A DNA stretch of 64,000 bases from Callorhinus ursinus (taxonomy: Eukaryota > Chordata > Mammalia > Carnivora > Otariidae): assembly GCF_003265705.1 (NCBI RefSeq), contig NW_020312848.1, forward strand, positions 56,773,707-56,837,706, in the 5' to 3' direction. Position 1 is the stretch's first letter, and each line of letters begins with the position of its first letter. The notes under the pieces are model-generated. The model was not told the origin of the DNA, did no database searches, and saw only the letters and a list, made by a program, of their open reading frames with translations. A program made the position numbers and the translations under genes. This document shows positions 47,221 to 59,827 of this stretch, in pieces.

Positions 47221-49349
47221 GTCTCACTGACTAGAGAGAGAAATCCCTCCCAAGGCTGGCCAGTTCTTAAAGACAGCCAACGACTCCCCTGTGGATGTGA
47301 CCTTCGTATGCAAACCAACCAATGCAGAGCCCATGGCCTCTCTGTCTACCTCCTTTACCAGACTCTCACTAGCAGCCACTATTCCCAGCCCTAATCTCCC
47401 CCCCACCCCCCACCCTGGGGCCAGGCATCCGGCAACCAGGGGCAGTCGATCCATCCTGGGGCCTCCTGAAATTAGACTACCAATACTAAGTCTGCTTACC
47501 TTGCCTCACCCATTCCTCCCCCTGCAAACCACAATAAAGGCTTGTGCCCCTGCTTTCCCCCATTCTTTCTGCCTTCAGACTGACCCTGGTGCTTCCCCAT
47601 GTGGTCTTATGTGGCAATGCTGTGCCTACTTCCAGGGATCTGACTATAAAAACTTCCCCAAAACAGACCAAAACTTTTCCTTTGTGACAGTCATTTCTAC
47701 ATTTGTGTGCCTTACCATATGTGATTAAAACAAATCCTGGGTTAATTTTAAAACAAGTTTCAACTACAAAACTATGTACAAGGCCCTGAATTCACCATGC
47801 TGTTTTAGGTCTCTGGGCATATAGCTAGCTGGTAAGCTGTATTCTTCCCATGAGAGCCAGTTTCTAGTTTGTCTTTCTACGTAAAGCCTCTTCTGACCAC
47901 CCCAGGGCTGAACCTCTTCTCTTCGTGCCCCCCACTGTGCACGGTACGTGGCCCTTGCCCGAACACTGCTGTCCCACCACAACGGAGTTAACTGCTTCAG
48001 TCCCTCTCTCCCCCTCCATCTCCCCTCCAAAGCCAGGATGTGAACTATAAGGAAACTGGGCCATACTCATGTCTATCATGAGCACTGAGCCTAGTATCCA
48101 ATAATCAATTCTTTATGAATTTAAATGTACACCAATAGTGTTAGTATTGAATAATGCTAACGACCAGTTTTGCTGCTTTGAAATAGAGCTTTCCAATTGC
48201 GAATCTCCCGCAAAGGGGAAAAAAGTTAATCAGTAATAAATCTAGACATATTATTCTCAGTCATTTAAACTACACCCTCCCCCCCCAAATACAGATAACA
48301 TCTTCTTAATGGTGGCCCAACCAAATGTACTGACTTATGGAATGTATTTTCATAAATATATTTGGCCAGGGGTATGTGATATAACCTTCGAATCAACAAT
48401 AACCAAGAAAGCCAATCTGATTCTGAACTGGGAACCTATGCTAATTTCCTTTTTATCTCCCTAAAGATTCTTTTATAATTCTCTCCAGTTAGGAAATGAT
48501 ATAAAGCACAGATCTAAACAAACTGATCTTTATCTTTTCTTCCTCAGGAAAGGCAGTTTAAAATTTCAATGCTAGCTTGGTTAGAATTCAAGTAAGTACA
48601 TAGTCTGAGGAAAAGGGTATTTACCTATGTCAATTTATTAAAGAACTATAATAAAATTAATGTTTAAAAATGAACAAACATTACTTTTTCAAGTGTTGAT
48701 CATAAATTTCTCCATCTTAACATTTGGAAAAATCTCATTTAGACCATTCAAGTCTATCGCTTTCAAGAAGTGATGAGCTTCCATAACTTGTTCTATTTTG
48801 TTTTGAGCACAGGAACAGGAATACACAGACTAATTCAGTGGTCCACAGGGAAGGTGCTAGGTTGGGTTTACTTATGTTCTCAAAACAAAATAATTCTGGC
48901 CCTTCAAAAGCTACACAAGCAAAAAAGGTTCAGGCTTTGTTTATTTAGAGGTGCTTCTTGAAAATGCCTCAAAGTTATGCAACAGTGTTCCAATTTTCCT
49001 ACTCTCTTCAGATAATTGCAAGCATCAATAAAGGGAAAAACAGCTTACAAAGCTCACTTTCTTATGTGGAACAGTGGACCCAAGCAGGCCAGCTGCCACT
49101 CACGGATGGATGCGCTAACCAACAAACTTCCCCACAGAAGGGCAGCTGAAAGTTGCTTTGAAAAGTGTTTGCAGGAGCAATCTTCTCTGTGAGCCCCAAC
49201 GACAGCATGAGTTGTTACCAATGTGTTTTGTCCACATGAAAGACAGGCACACTAACTCACATGGCTCATCTTGCTTAAAGCTAAAGGGTCTGGTTGAGTG
49301 TCTGGAAAGAGATTAGAGATTCTAGAGATGCAAAGCCACATACTTCAGT

Positions 49350-49570
49350 CCAGAATGGACACTCTGGTTTCCAACTACCTGGATTTAAATTTTGGTTCTA
49401 AAATTCCCTAGTTTTGTGGCCTCTGTGAAGTTGCTAACCACCCTAATCCTCAGTTTCTCGTGTGTAAAATAGAGATTACAATAGCTAGGTTATAGGTTTC
49501 TTGAAAGCCTTAAGGAGATAATGTACTGTGCATAGCACGCTGCCTAACACAATGACCAGTGTTCAGCTCT
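49350..49570 (+). mobile_element. MIR SINE, sense copy
   Basis: MIR motifs in order: 'ctacctggatttaaattttg', 'cctagttttgtggcctctgt', 'cctaatcctcagtttctcgt', 'gtaaaatagagattacaata', 'ttaaggagataatgtactgt', 'gcctaacacaatgaccagtg'. Confidence 0.8.
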
Positions 49571-49754
49571 GTCACTCCCAGTAAGAGAAGATAAGATAAA
49601 TTGCACACCACTTATAAACTACCCAGTCTAGGCTGGAACATTGGTTAGAGGCTTCATTACCAAGACTGATGTTCCTACATCCTCCCGTTACTTCAAGTTT
49701 TACGCACAAGTCATATCCTTGGATTAGCAAACTAAGAAACCACTGCTAAATACT

Positions 49755-50640
49755 TTTTAAAGACTTTATTTTTAAAAGCATTTTTAGAATCACAGCACAA
49801 TTGAGAGGTCGGTACAAAGATTTCCCATCCACCTCTGCCCCTACACATGCACAGCCTCCCGCATTACCAACACCCCCCACAAGAGTGGTACATTTGTTGC
49901 AACTGATGAACCTACCCTGACACATCATCACCCAAAGTCCACAGTTTACCTTAGGGTTCTCTTGGTCTTGTACATTCTCTGGGTTTGGACAAATGTATAA
50001 TATACATCCATCATTATAGTATCATACAGAGTAGTTTTCCTGCTCCAAAAATCTTCTGTGCTCCAGCTAATCATCCCTCTCCCCCTCCTCCCTCCTGCCA
50101 CACCACAGATCTCTTGACTATGTTTTGTCTTTTTCATAATGTCATATAATTAGAATCATGCGGTAGGTAGCCTTTTCAGATTGACTTTGTTCACTTAGTA
50201 ATATTCATTTAAGGCTTCTCCATGCCTTGTCATGGCTTGGTAGCTCATTTCTTTTTAACACTAAATAATAAGCCATTGTCTGCATGTACGTACCATAGTT
50301 TATCCATTCACCAACTGAAAGACATCTTGGTTGCCAAATTTTGGCAATTATGAATAAAGCTGCTATAATCCCTGTGCAAGTTTTTGGGTGGACATAAGTT
50401 TTCAACTCCTTTGGCTAACTACCAAGAAAAGTGATTGCTAGATTGTATAGTAAGAGTATCTTTAGTTTAATAAGAAACCTCCAAACTGTCTCGGAGTGCG
50501 GTTGCACCATTTTGCCTTCCCAGCAGCAGTGAAAGAGAGCTCTCACTGCTCCACATCTTCACCAACATTTTGTGTTGTCATTGTTTGGACTTTGGTCATT
50601 CTAATAGGTATGCAGTGCTGCTAAATTTTTATCATTTCAT
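49755..50640 (-). mobile_element. Old L1 3' end, antisense
   Basis: Reverse complement of an L1 tail: on + 'actttatttttaaaagcatt', 'ttagaatcacagcacaattg', 'cagagtagttttcctgctcc', 'tagaatcatgcggtaggtag', 'tttatccattcaccaactga', 'tgaataaagctgctataatc', 'caccaacattttgtgttgtc'. Open frames on this strand are remnants only. Confidence 0.85.
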
Positions 50641-50764
50641 GGGGTTTTTTTTTTCTTCACATATTTCTCTTTATAAAATTGAAGAGAGTGATCTTTAAGA
50701 ATACTGAGAGGGTTAATAAATGTAATTCTTACAGAAGATACCTTAATCTTCCAGTTCTACTAAC

Positions 50765-51005
50765 ACTGTACTTTTTAGAGAAACCAGGGCCAGTCTTTTG
50801 CCCGAGAAGAGTTAAACTGAAGAAATAAGAGCAGAGAAACAGAGAGAGTGAGACTGAGCTCTGATCAACATCATCTGAGTCCTTGGGTCCAGCTAGCCAT
50901 TCCTAAAAGCTAGACTTCTGTAATTTTTCGGTTACATGAGCCAATATATTTCTTGGGAGATACTTGGTTTCTGTCACTTGCAACCAAAACAATTCTCAAT
51001 AACAA
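50765..51005 (+). mobile_element. LTR-like interspersed repeat, family not named
   Basis: The end of this block, 'cggttacatgagccaatata' followed by 'gtttctgtcacttgcaacca', is a recurrent terminal segment of an old mammalian repeat (probably an LTR). The left limit is uncertain. Confidence 0.45.
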
Positions 51006-51644
51006 GGCACTAAATTCCACACTTCTGTAACGACAATACCACCAATTACAACAAAATATTTACTTGTTAACATCTGTAAGCCTAATAAACTTTAACTGCT
51101 TTTGTCACCACCACTAACCCTCACTGATAGTATCCTTTTCAGATTCTGATTTCTGCTTCTCCTCTCCTGGTACACCCTGGCTACCTCTTTTGCTCCCTAC
51201 TCTTCCTGTCATATGCCCTAACCAATCTCTTCCAGTTAAGGAAATGCCAAACACCTCTATACAAAGGATGGTCTAGAGCCCCAGAAAAGTGGTACCCACC
51301 ACCTAAGGCCAACAAGGTCCTCTTTCATCTGACCTTTTTCCTCTCAGCCTCATGCTACCACCCTATCCCCCACACTAGCCCAGTTGAAGCAGCCAACGTA
51401 CAAAGACCATGACAGCAACAAATCATTATTTAAAAACAGAAAATTTGGGTGTAGTTTGTGATGTGGCAATAGATAACTGGAATACTGGCCTAAGGGATGC
51501 AATCTTCTGAGGGGAGATACACAGATTCCACCTAGAATGGATGGAAGCATGACGCTAACAAGATGCTCAGTAGCACTGCACAGTTTACTGCTTTCTACAA
51601 ATCCTCCAAGCATCAGAACCCACCCCTGGTGTTAGCAGCAATCA

Positions 51645-51800
51645 TGGCGAAATGGGGAACAAACTAGACTCTGAACCCAAAGATCAGAGTTCTGCCACTA
51701 AGACCATTGGAGAATTAACACACTGAGTTCCAGTTTCCCATCTAGTAAAATGGAGCATGTTATAAAGAATGCATAGCACAAAACAAGAGTGTGGTCTGTA
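51645..51800 (+). mobile_element. MIR SINE fragment, sense, weak
   Basis: Motifs 'agttctgccactaagacc', 'gttccagtttcccatctagt' and 'aaaatggagcatgttataaa' follow MIR order, but the match is poor. Confidence 0.5.
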
Positions 51801-52634
51801 ATGCTAACATTATTATTAAAGAGCTTTACATGATTATCTGATGCCTTGTTTGAGGGCATAACTTAGACTATAGGCAATTATTCTCTCCATACACTATTTA
51901 ATCATTACAGAGGGAACAGAAAGAATTTTAAAAATTCATTAACATATATTAACTCTGCATTAATCACAGGCCCAATCTTTGAAAACTCTCTTAGCTATTA
52001 AAAGGATTTATAGATCTGAATTCGTCTTTTTTTTTTTTTTCCCCAAACAAATGATAAGCTATCTAACAAGTGATCTAGCTTGAAAGATCTGAGGCAGAAA
52101 TTCTCCAAAAATGTACCATTTCATTTCAGGAGTTCAACAGTTATGTATCACCTTTGATTTTGTCTTTACAAAAATGTTAATGAAAACAGTGGCATATAAA
52201 ATACTGAAAGAAATCACTAAGATAAAGATTTCAGGACTTTAGTTTCTCTCGGTTTTTTCTTCTAAATCTTTTTAATAATAAGCATTTATGTAACAGCTGG
52301 AAGGTACTGTATCATACTATTATTTAGAATTTTTTCACTTCTTTGAAGAGTTTTCCACATTTTGTTTAATAATGTATATGAATGTTCCAAATGGGAGCTT
52401 TTAAAAAAATCCTGTAAAATGTAATTTCCATAGGTTCGTGGTCATGTCCCAGAGAAACATGAGAATTCATTTTAAGGCCTTCTCTAACCACTTTATCTAA
52501 AGTAGGAACCTATTATTCTTTTAGTACAAAATCTTATCAAATTAGTAATTTTCTCACACAGTTTGATCCCCTACCCCATCTCCCTATCCACATCACGAGG
52601 GCAAGGTAAATGTTAGATATTACTGCAAGAATTT

Positions 52635-52805
52635 ACATATGTAGCCTCATTAAAACCTGACAGCCATATTATGATAGCTATTTATACTCTATTGTCAAAG
52701 TGGTAAATGAGATTTAAGCTATGGGAATACATTTCCTAAAGTCTCATAGCTAATAAAGGCAAAGTCTGGACTTAGTCCCAAAGCCCTGTATTAATATCAC
52801 AGAAC
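52635..52805 (-). mobile_element. MIR SINE, antisense copy
   Basis: On +: 'attaaaacctgacagccata', 'ttatgatagctatttatact', 'tttcctaaagtctcatagct', 'aaagtctggacttagtccca', 'aagccctgtatt', matching reverse MIR order. Confidence 0.65.
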
Positions 52806-53049
52806 TGCCTTAATAGTGCATCTAGTAGGTTAGTAAAAATCCTCTAGAAATAGCTAAAGGAATCACAATAAATGAAAAACTTCAACACACTTATAATGTG
52901 ACAAACCATTATTTTTACTGTTCCAGTGAATTATTCATTTTAATGGGATCCAAACACTTTACTCTTGTTAATGTGCTCTTATGAGCATTTTAGCCACACA
53001 GTTAATTTAATAAAAATGCTACTTCTGTCTAAAGAAATAAGGTCAAATC

Positions 53050-53190
53050 TCTGATTTCAGCAGTCACACGGTAGAGTGGCAGGAACCTAGAGGCCAGTCC
53101 TGGTTCTACCTTCCACTCCAGTCCTGCTAGCTACTGGACTTGAGCCACATAGCCTCACCCCACTGCACCTCAGCTTATCCCCGATCGCAC
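53050..53190 (+). mobile_element. MIR SINE fragment, sense
   Basis: Motifs 'gagtggcaggaacctagagg', 'ccagtcctggttctaccttc' and 'ctagctactggacttgagcc' correspond to the 5' half of MIR. Confidence 0.55.
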
Positions 53191-54146
53191 ATGATCGGAC
53201 CTCAGGTCCCACGGGGTAACACATCTTTACTTCTACGAAATCACCGTTAAGATGATTTTAAAAACAGGCTTTACCCATCACATATTTTTATGACCATTAA
53301 CTAATAAGAATAAATTATAATTACCAAATAATTAAATCTGATTAATGTGAACTTCCAATTATTTTCCTGACTCTGAAAGTTTCACTCTCCCTAATTTACG
53401 TGGAGTATAAAAATGAACACACAGACACGTTCACATATGTATATGTGTATCTACACACACAAATATATGCACCTACACACAGAAACGCCTGTTCATATAT
53501 TCCATAAACAGGGCATATTTTAAAGGTTCTGAAGACTGAAAAGTACAAAACCATAACTAAGCACCACAAGTTGATTGAACCCACAGACTTTTGAAACATT
53601 TCTAGTTCTGGAAATAGCCTAAATGCGAAAAAACTACCTTTTGTGAAGAGTGGGACACTGAGCCACCACTAACTCCTCTGTCAAAGAATCAAGGGAGAAG
53701 GGCTATTTCTGATTTCCATCAGCATCCCCCAGCATCAAGTTGGGACCAAGCATATCACAAGGTAAACAATGAATAAATAAATCCTTTCCCTCCCCCCCCC
53801 CAGTAATGGCCTCCCCCCCCATGTCAACTATCATCACTCAGGTGCACAATCTGTAAGCACACACCTGGGACCCTGCAGTCATCTTTATGATACGGCTTGC
53901 TTCAGCAGCAGAGTACGGTTCTAGCTCTTTGGAAAACAGTCTGGGTTTCTCCTGTGGGCAGTTACGTCCATTGTCATTGGAGAAAGCTATGTGAATAGCT
54001 TAGAATATGAATAGAAATATGAATGATGAGGGCAAACTCCAAGTAATCAAGAAGACTGCTCAGCGTGGGGTCTAAAGGAACAATGGGTGTAGGCAAGACA
54101 GAGCTGAACATGAGCAAGTTATATTTCAAAAGCCAAATTATCTTAC

Positions 54147-54639
54147 CAGCGGTTCTCCAACTTTTTGGTCTCAGGACCACTCTTAAAAATTATTTAAGAC
54201 CCAAATAACTTGTTCATGTGAGTTATAGCTGTTGCCATTTATCTTACTGGAAATTAAAACTGAGAACATTTAAATCTATTCATTTATTTTAAAGCAACAA
54301 ACCCATTGCATGTTAACATAAACATGTTTTATAGGAAAAAGAAATCACTATAGTTTCCAAACCAAAGTGAGAAAAATGGCATTATTTTATATTTCTGCAA
54401 ATTGCTCTAATGTCTGGCATAACAGAAAATAGCCAGATTATCTAATCTGCTTCTTCATTTGATCTGTTGCCTAATCATATGTCACATGACCTCTGGAATA
54501 CTCCCATCTACACTCATGACAGGATTAGGGTGAGAAAAGAAAATATGTCTATACTTACTACAAAAATTGTTTTGATCTCCTGGACTTAGAAGGGTCTTGG
54601 GGATTCTGAGGACACTGGACCACACTTTGGGAGGTGCTA
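54147..54639 (+). mobile_element. hAT (Charlie-type) non-autonomous DNA transposon
   Basis: Starts with the terminal inverted repeat 'cagcggttctccaacttttt' and ends with the degraded partner 'cacactttgggaggtgcta'. Inner motifs 'gggttat'-like, 'ggaaattaaaactgagaaca', 'acccattgcatgttaacata', 'tctaatgtctggcataacag', 'gtcacatgacctctggaata' match an old mammalian hAT-Charlie MER element. No clear 8-bp target duplication remains. Confidence 0.75.
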
Positions 54640-55609
54640 GTCTAGATTCTACTATGGTCTTCATTTTACTTTCGTCTCCATCCTTTCATTAAGTCTTCTG
54701 GAACATTTCTGCCTTGTATTCGTTTTGCTACAGAGAATGAAGAGCCCTCTATACCCACTTGTGCCAGAAAGTTAATGAGAGAGTATCAACCCTCACATAT
54801 AGAAGTGATGGTAGGCTCAGGACCCTAAAAGGGTCTACACCTCTCCAAGGATAAATTAGATCTCAAATACAAAGCTAGGGCCTTTTGGTAGAATTTCTTC
54901 TTTCCACCAAAATTACATGCATAGAATGCAAAAGGAGGTAGGGGAAGATGATGAATACATGGTTGCATGTCACATGCAGAAAGTTAGAGACACCAACTGG
55001 TGTGGTCAGATAAAAGACCCCTTTCTTTTCCCATGATGGTTAAAAAATGATGGGATACTAAAGAGAACAGAAAGTCAAAGCATAAAAGAGAGAAAAAAAA
55101 CAAAAAAACAACAACAGAACAATAACAACTAGAAGTAGTTGCCATTAGAATCCACAACTAGAACAGCAAATAGCAGAGAAGAAACCAAAGAAACCACAGT
55201 TCCCCTGGCTTTGGGGAGAACGTGGGGAAAAGGGACACCTGGTCGGGCCACAGTTCTCCAAGAGCTCTTCCAGGCTTCATGGGACCACTCTAGCCACTAA
55301 CTAACCTCTATATGTCATAGGGTGAACAAATAAAAAGCCACAATAAAGTACAGAAAAGTATTCAAGCCTCCCTAGAAATGTAGATTCAAGTAACACCACA
55401 AAGTAGTACAGTCCTCTATGGAAAAAGAAAATAAAGGGAGGAAAAAAAGGTATTCACTGAAAATCAGAAAATGTGTATTTCTGTATAACATGAAAACGAT
55501 ACAAACAGGCTACAATATCATATGTCTATGGCTATAACATATTCATCAATCTAACCTCTTGGATATAAAGACACACCTGTATTTCACAGGGGAAATCTGG
55601 AGTCATTCT

Positions 55610-56237
55610 AAATCCATCCATTCAATAAATATTGATTGAGCCAGATGCAACAGAGCGGTGAACAAAACAAAATCCCTGCCTGCCCTTCACAGAGCTTACA
55701 TTCTAGTGGGAAAATAAAAACAAACATGTATATGTTAAACATATAAAAATACAGCATATTAAATGGCAATAAATGCAATGCAACTACAGAAAGCAAGAAA
55801 GGAGGATGGGGACTGCACGTGGTATGATCGGGGTGAGGTTCTAAAAGAGGACAGTTAGAGAGAGCCTCATTAGATGATATTTGAGCAAAGACTTAACAAA
55901 GGTGAGGGAAAGAGCCACAGGTCCATTCAGAAGCGTTTCTTCTCAGGCAGAGAAAACAGATGCAGGAGCCTCAAGATTGGAACAGGCAAGGGAGCCAGCA
56001 GAGCTGCAGAGGAACGAGGAGAGGGACCAGGAGGGGACACTAGAGACCGAAGTCAGGGAGACCATGTTGCCCCAGAGATGATGACCACTAAAAGGTTGTG
56101 AGCTGAAGGATGCCATGTTCTGCCTCCCGTTGTAAGAGGACCACTCGGGCTGCTCTGGAGAATATGGACTATATTGGGGTAGCAGCAGAAGTAGGGGACC
56201 ACTTAGGAGGCTATTGACATAATCCGGGCAAGAGGGT
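55610..56237 (+). mobile_element. Old interspersed repeat, family not named; second part at 57040-57180
   Basis: Recognised by its recurrent composition: 'aaaatccctgcctgcccttc', 'acagagcttacattctagtg', 'tatttgagcaaagacttaac', 'aggatgccatgttctgcctc', 'accacttaggaggctattga'. The same family continues at about 57040-57180 ('caagatttgcggagaggctg', 'actccaagtttttctg') after about 740 bp of LTR-like DNA, so the element was split by later insertions. Open frames at 55874-56101 are not genes. Confidence 0.5.
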
Positions 56238-56690
56238 TTCAGTAGGCAGAATAATTACCCCCAAAGAGGTCCTAATCTCTGGAACCTGTGAATATATTAC
56301 CTTACCCGGCAAAAGGGACCTTGCAGATGTGATGAAGTTAAGGATATTGAGATGAGAAGCTTATCTAAGATTATGTAGGTGGGCTGAATATAGTCATGTG
56401 GGTCCTTGAAAGAGAAACAGAAGTGTCAGAAGATGTGACTATGGAAGGAGAGGAAGGAGAAGAAACTACACAGCTGGCTTTGAAGATGGAGGAAGGGACC
56501 AGAAGCTCAGGAATGTAGGAAGCCTCTACAAGCTGGAAAGGACAAGGAAATATTTTCCGACAGACCCTCCAGAAGGAACCAAGCCCTGACCACCCATTCT
56601 ATACTTCTGACCTCCAGAAATATAAGTTAATAATCTGTGTTTTTAAGCCACTAAGTTTGTGATAATTTTGCTATAGCAGTGTCAGACTAA
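56238..56690 (+). mobile_element. LTR-like repeat, probably ERVL-MaLR type (first of two)
   Basis: Begins 'cagtaggcagaataattacc', contains 'ctctggaacctgtgaatata', 'aaaagggaccttgcagatgt', 'gaagttaaggatattgagat', and ends 'taagccactaagtttgtgat' with 'ttttgctatagcagt'. This pattern is a widespread mammalian solo LTR-like repeat. It has no viral coding sequence. The name of the family is uncertain. Confidence 0.5.
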
Positions 56691-56980
56691 ATGTTTGTGT
56701 CCCCTTAAAATTCATACTATTTAAACCTCATCCCCAAGGTGATGGCATTTGGAGATGGAGCCTGTGGGAGGTGACTGGGTCAAGAGGGGAGACTCTTCAT
56801 GAATGGAGGGTTCCCTTGCACCTTCCAACATGTGAGGACACAAACCAGGACGTCGGCTCTCACCAAACACTGAAACTTGATCTTGGACTCTCCAGCCTCC
56901 ACAACTTGAGAAAATTGTTGTTAGAATCACCCAATCTATGGCATTTTTGTTACAGCAGCCCAAATGGACCTAGACAAACA
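56691..56980 (+). mobile_element. LTR-like repeat, probably ERVL-MaLR type (second, abutting)
   Basis: Begins 'atgtttgtgtccccttaaaa', followed by 'cctcatccccaaggtgatgg', 'tttggagatggagcctgtgg', 'aacatgtgaggacacaaacc', 'ttgatcttggactctccagc', and ends 'tacagcagcccaaatggacc'. Joined directly to the preceding LTR-like copy without a spacer. No coding capacity. The frames at 56721-57286 are by-products. Confidence 0.55.
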
Positions 56981-58050
56981 ACAACAGGAACTAACACAGA
57001 GAAGTATCGGTGGAAATGGGAGCAGCAGTCAGACTGTATCTTACAGTTAGAGCCAACAAGATTTGCGGAGAGGCTGGATGTGAGTGGGGGAAGAAAAAGA
57101 GGAACCAAGTCTTACTCCAAGTTTTTCTGTTTTGTTTTGTTCTCTTCTCCTGGCAACTACAAGAATGGATTGACTTTTGGTTGGGATAGTGCTGGAAAAA
57201 GCCTGATTAGAATAGGACCAAGAAAGAGTGGAAGACAAGGAATGGCATCAACTAGTACACAAATATTTCAAGGAGCTTTGCTATAATAGGGGTGGGGAAG
57301 GGTGGGGGGAGGGGGGAAATGCAGCAACAGAGGGGAAGCAGGCAGGGTCAAATGAAGGATAAAATTTGATGACACACAAGGGTGAGATACCTGCTGAAGA
57401 TGTAACTGGATATTTGAGAAGGCACAGAATCAGGTGCACAACGGCCAGCTGAACCAGGCCCAGAACATGGACAGTCTGCCCTCAGTGAGAGGAGGTGTAT
57501 GTGGTACAGATGCCAGTGAACGGAGGTGATGGTGACAGAATATGGAAGTTCTGATTGCTTCCGGCTCCCAGTGAAATTGAAAGCAGCTGAGAATGAAGCA
57601 AAGGGAAGAGGTGTTGGAGGAAGGTTTCAGAAGACAGAAGAAAGTGTGAAAGAATCTAGGGGAACAGGTGAGTCAAGTGTTAAGAAACGTGACGCAATTG
57701 CCAACCAGCATCAAGTGCCCAGAAGAGGATATAGTTGTGAATTTATAGTGAGACCAGTCAGCAAGGTTGGGTGGTTTTTCTCCAGCCTGTATAACCCTAC
57801 TTGCGTGGGCATGAGGTAGGCAGAGTTAAATTTAACAAGCACCAGGTTTTTGCCAAGTGAACTGGGCAAATTGAGAGGACCAAGGGAATTGGGAGTATCT
57901 CTGAAGGAGGAACTACAGCAATAACTCATGTGATCTAAGATGGTGAGTAGATTTTGGACCACTGAGGTTTCATATTAAATCCATTAAAAATCACATGCTG
58001 AAGAGTATCTAGCAATATGTTCACAATGTATTACGAAAACAGGTTGCCAA

Positions 58051-58249
58051 GGGGTGCCTGGGTGGCTTAACTAGTGAAGTGTCTGCCTCTTGATTTCAGC
58101 TCAGGTCATGATCTCAGGGTTGTGAGATCAAGCCCTACGTGGGGCTCCATATTCCATGCGGCGTCTGTTTGAGATTTTTCTCTCTCCCTCTCCCTGTGCC
58201 CCTCCCGCTGTTCACACTCTCTCTAAAATAAAATCTTAAAAAAAAAAAG
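58051..58249 (+). mobile_element. Can-SINE, older copy
   Basis: Head 'ggggtgcctgggtggcttaa', body with 'tgatttcagctcaggtcatg' and 'tgagatcaagccctacgtgg', CT-rich tract, 'aaaataaaatctt' and A tail. Partial duplication gaaaacaggt at both ends (58035 and after the tail). Confidence 0.95.
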
Positions 58250-59699
58250 GAAAACAGGTCCCCAAATTACTATGTACAGCATGATCCTATTTTAAGAGAT
58301 ATATATTATGTTCATTAATGCAGAGAAAAATGGTTACTTCTGAATGATGGGAATATTGTTTTGTGCCTTTTTAAGATTTTCTACAAAGAACATTTATTGC
58401 TTTAATAATTAGGAGAAATTATAACATGTTAAATAGTAAAACTGTTAAAATTCCTTGTAAATTATGTCATTTAAAATTGTTCCCACTTAAATTACAGGTT
58501 TCATTCTATGTGAATAGGTCATCCTAAAATCATTAGCAGCTATTGCTAACGTACATTAAGATGATACTGATTTTTACAAGCTAGTGCATTTGAATGGGCT
58601 GTGCATCTCCTTAGAAGGCTTTCTAAGTTAAAACATTTCTAAAAGATACCCATGGCAAAGGCTCTTGTTCAGCCAGTATGCATCAAGATGGTGTAACGGA
58701 TGTCATCTGTCCTGGTTAGTTAGGCATCCTTTTTGAATCACTGGTGCCTGTGTGGTTTCTGCTGTTGAATATTTTGAAAATCATCCCTTTACACAGCTAA
58801 CAGGAAAGCAACAGATGAGAGAATATAGAAAAATAATTAGGTTGTAGTTCTTCAACCATATGAAATACAGTAAGTCAACAAGGCTACAATTTATGAACAC
58901 TAGAAACACTTAAAATATTTAAAATGCTTGATTAAGAAAATGGAGAATATAAAACAGTGTTGAAATAGCCTAGTTACAACTATGTTATGGTGGTAATATT
59001 ATGGGTGAATTTTTAAGTCAGAATTTTACAATCCAGTGATACCTGTTTCCATTAAGAAAAAGTAGTGTAACTTTCTGGTCCATGAAGGATTAAAACTCAA
59101 TTATTACTGAGGAAAACAGCCACAGAAAAATAGTAATCCCACACGGATCCTATAAATCATGTACAAAATTAAAAAAAAAAAAGAGCTGTGACTTTAAAGC
59201 ATCACACAATGCTATCTGTGCACTTTACAAAGACTAACGAAGAGATATTTGAATAGCCTGTAGAGGAAACTGTTACATTTTACAAAGCTTATATAAATTT
59301 TCAATTCTCACGAACAATTATTTTTACTAGTAAAACTGTTAAAAGGCTGCTCCATTATTATTGCTATCTGGTCATCTCCACTTCTCTGTTACATGTATCA
59401 AGATACAAAAGCTAGTTTCTTGTACAGTGACTTTTTTTCTTACAGACATTTATATAATTTAATATTGCCTCATAACTAAAAATACTCTCATTGTAAAGGG
59501 GTAGCCTAACTTGCTATGAAGCAAAAATGGTAGTGAATGTCTATCATAAGTGATACTTGGTTAGTTACAATTTAAAAACAAACTATCCATTCAATGACAC
59601 CACAGAAAGCAGCAACAAGGCAGATGAAAATCAATATACAATTCACCGGCAGGAAGACATAAATGAGTAACAACATTGTGTATTACAGGGCTATCAAAG

Positions 59700-59827
59700 G
59701 GCGTGTAGTACTTTAAACCATTAGAGCTGTGTCAGGTGTGGCAGAAACTGGGTTTCAAAGCATGGCGTGTAATACTTTAAACCATTAGAGCTGTGTCAGG
59801 TGTGGCAGAAACTGGGTTTCAAAGCAT
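59700..59827. repeat. 64-bp tandem duplication, two copies
   Basis: Two adjacent copies of a 64-bp unit (59700-59763 and 59764-59827), both starting 'ggcgtgta' and ending 'gtttcaaagcat'. They differ at one base (gtagtac versus gtaatac). 63 of 64 positions agree. Confidence 0.98.

Noticed and set aside
45950..47750. Cluster of Pro/Ser-rich + strand frames up to 145 codons
   Set aside because: The C/T-rich composition, partly L2-derived, produces open frames without starts, splice sites or protein-like motifs that I can support.
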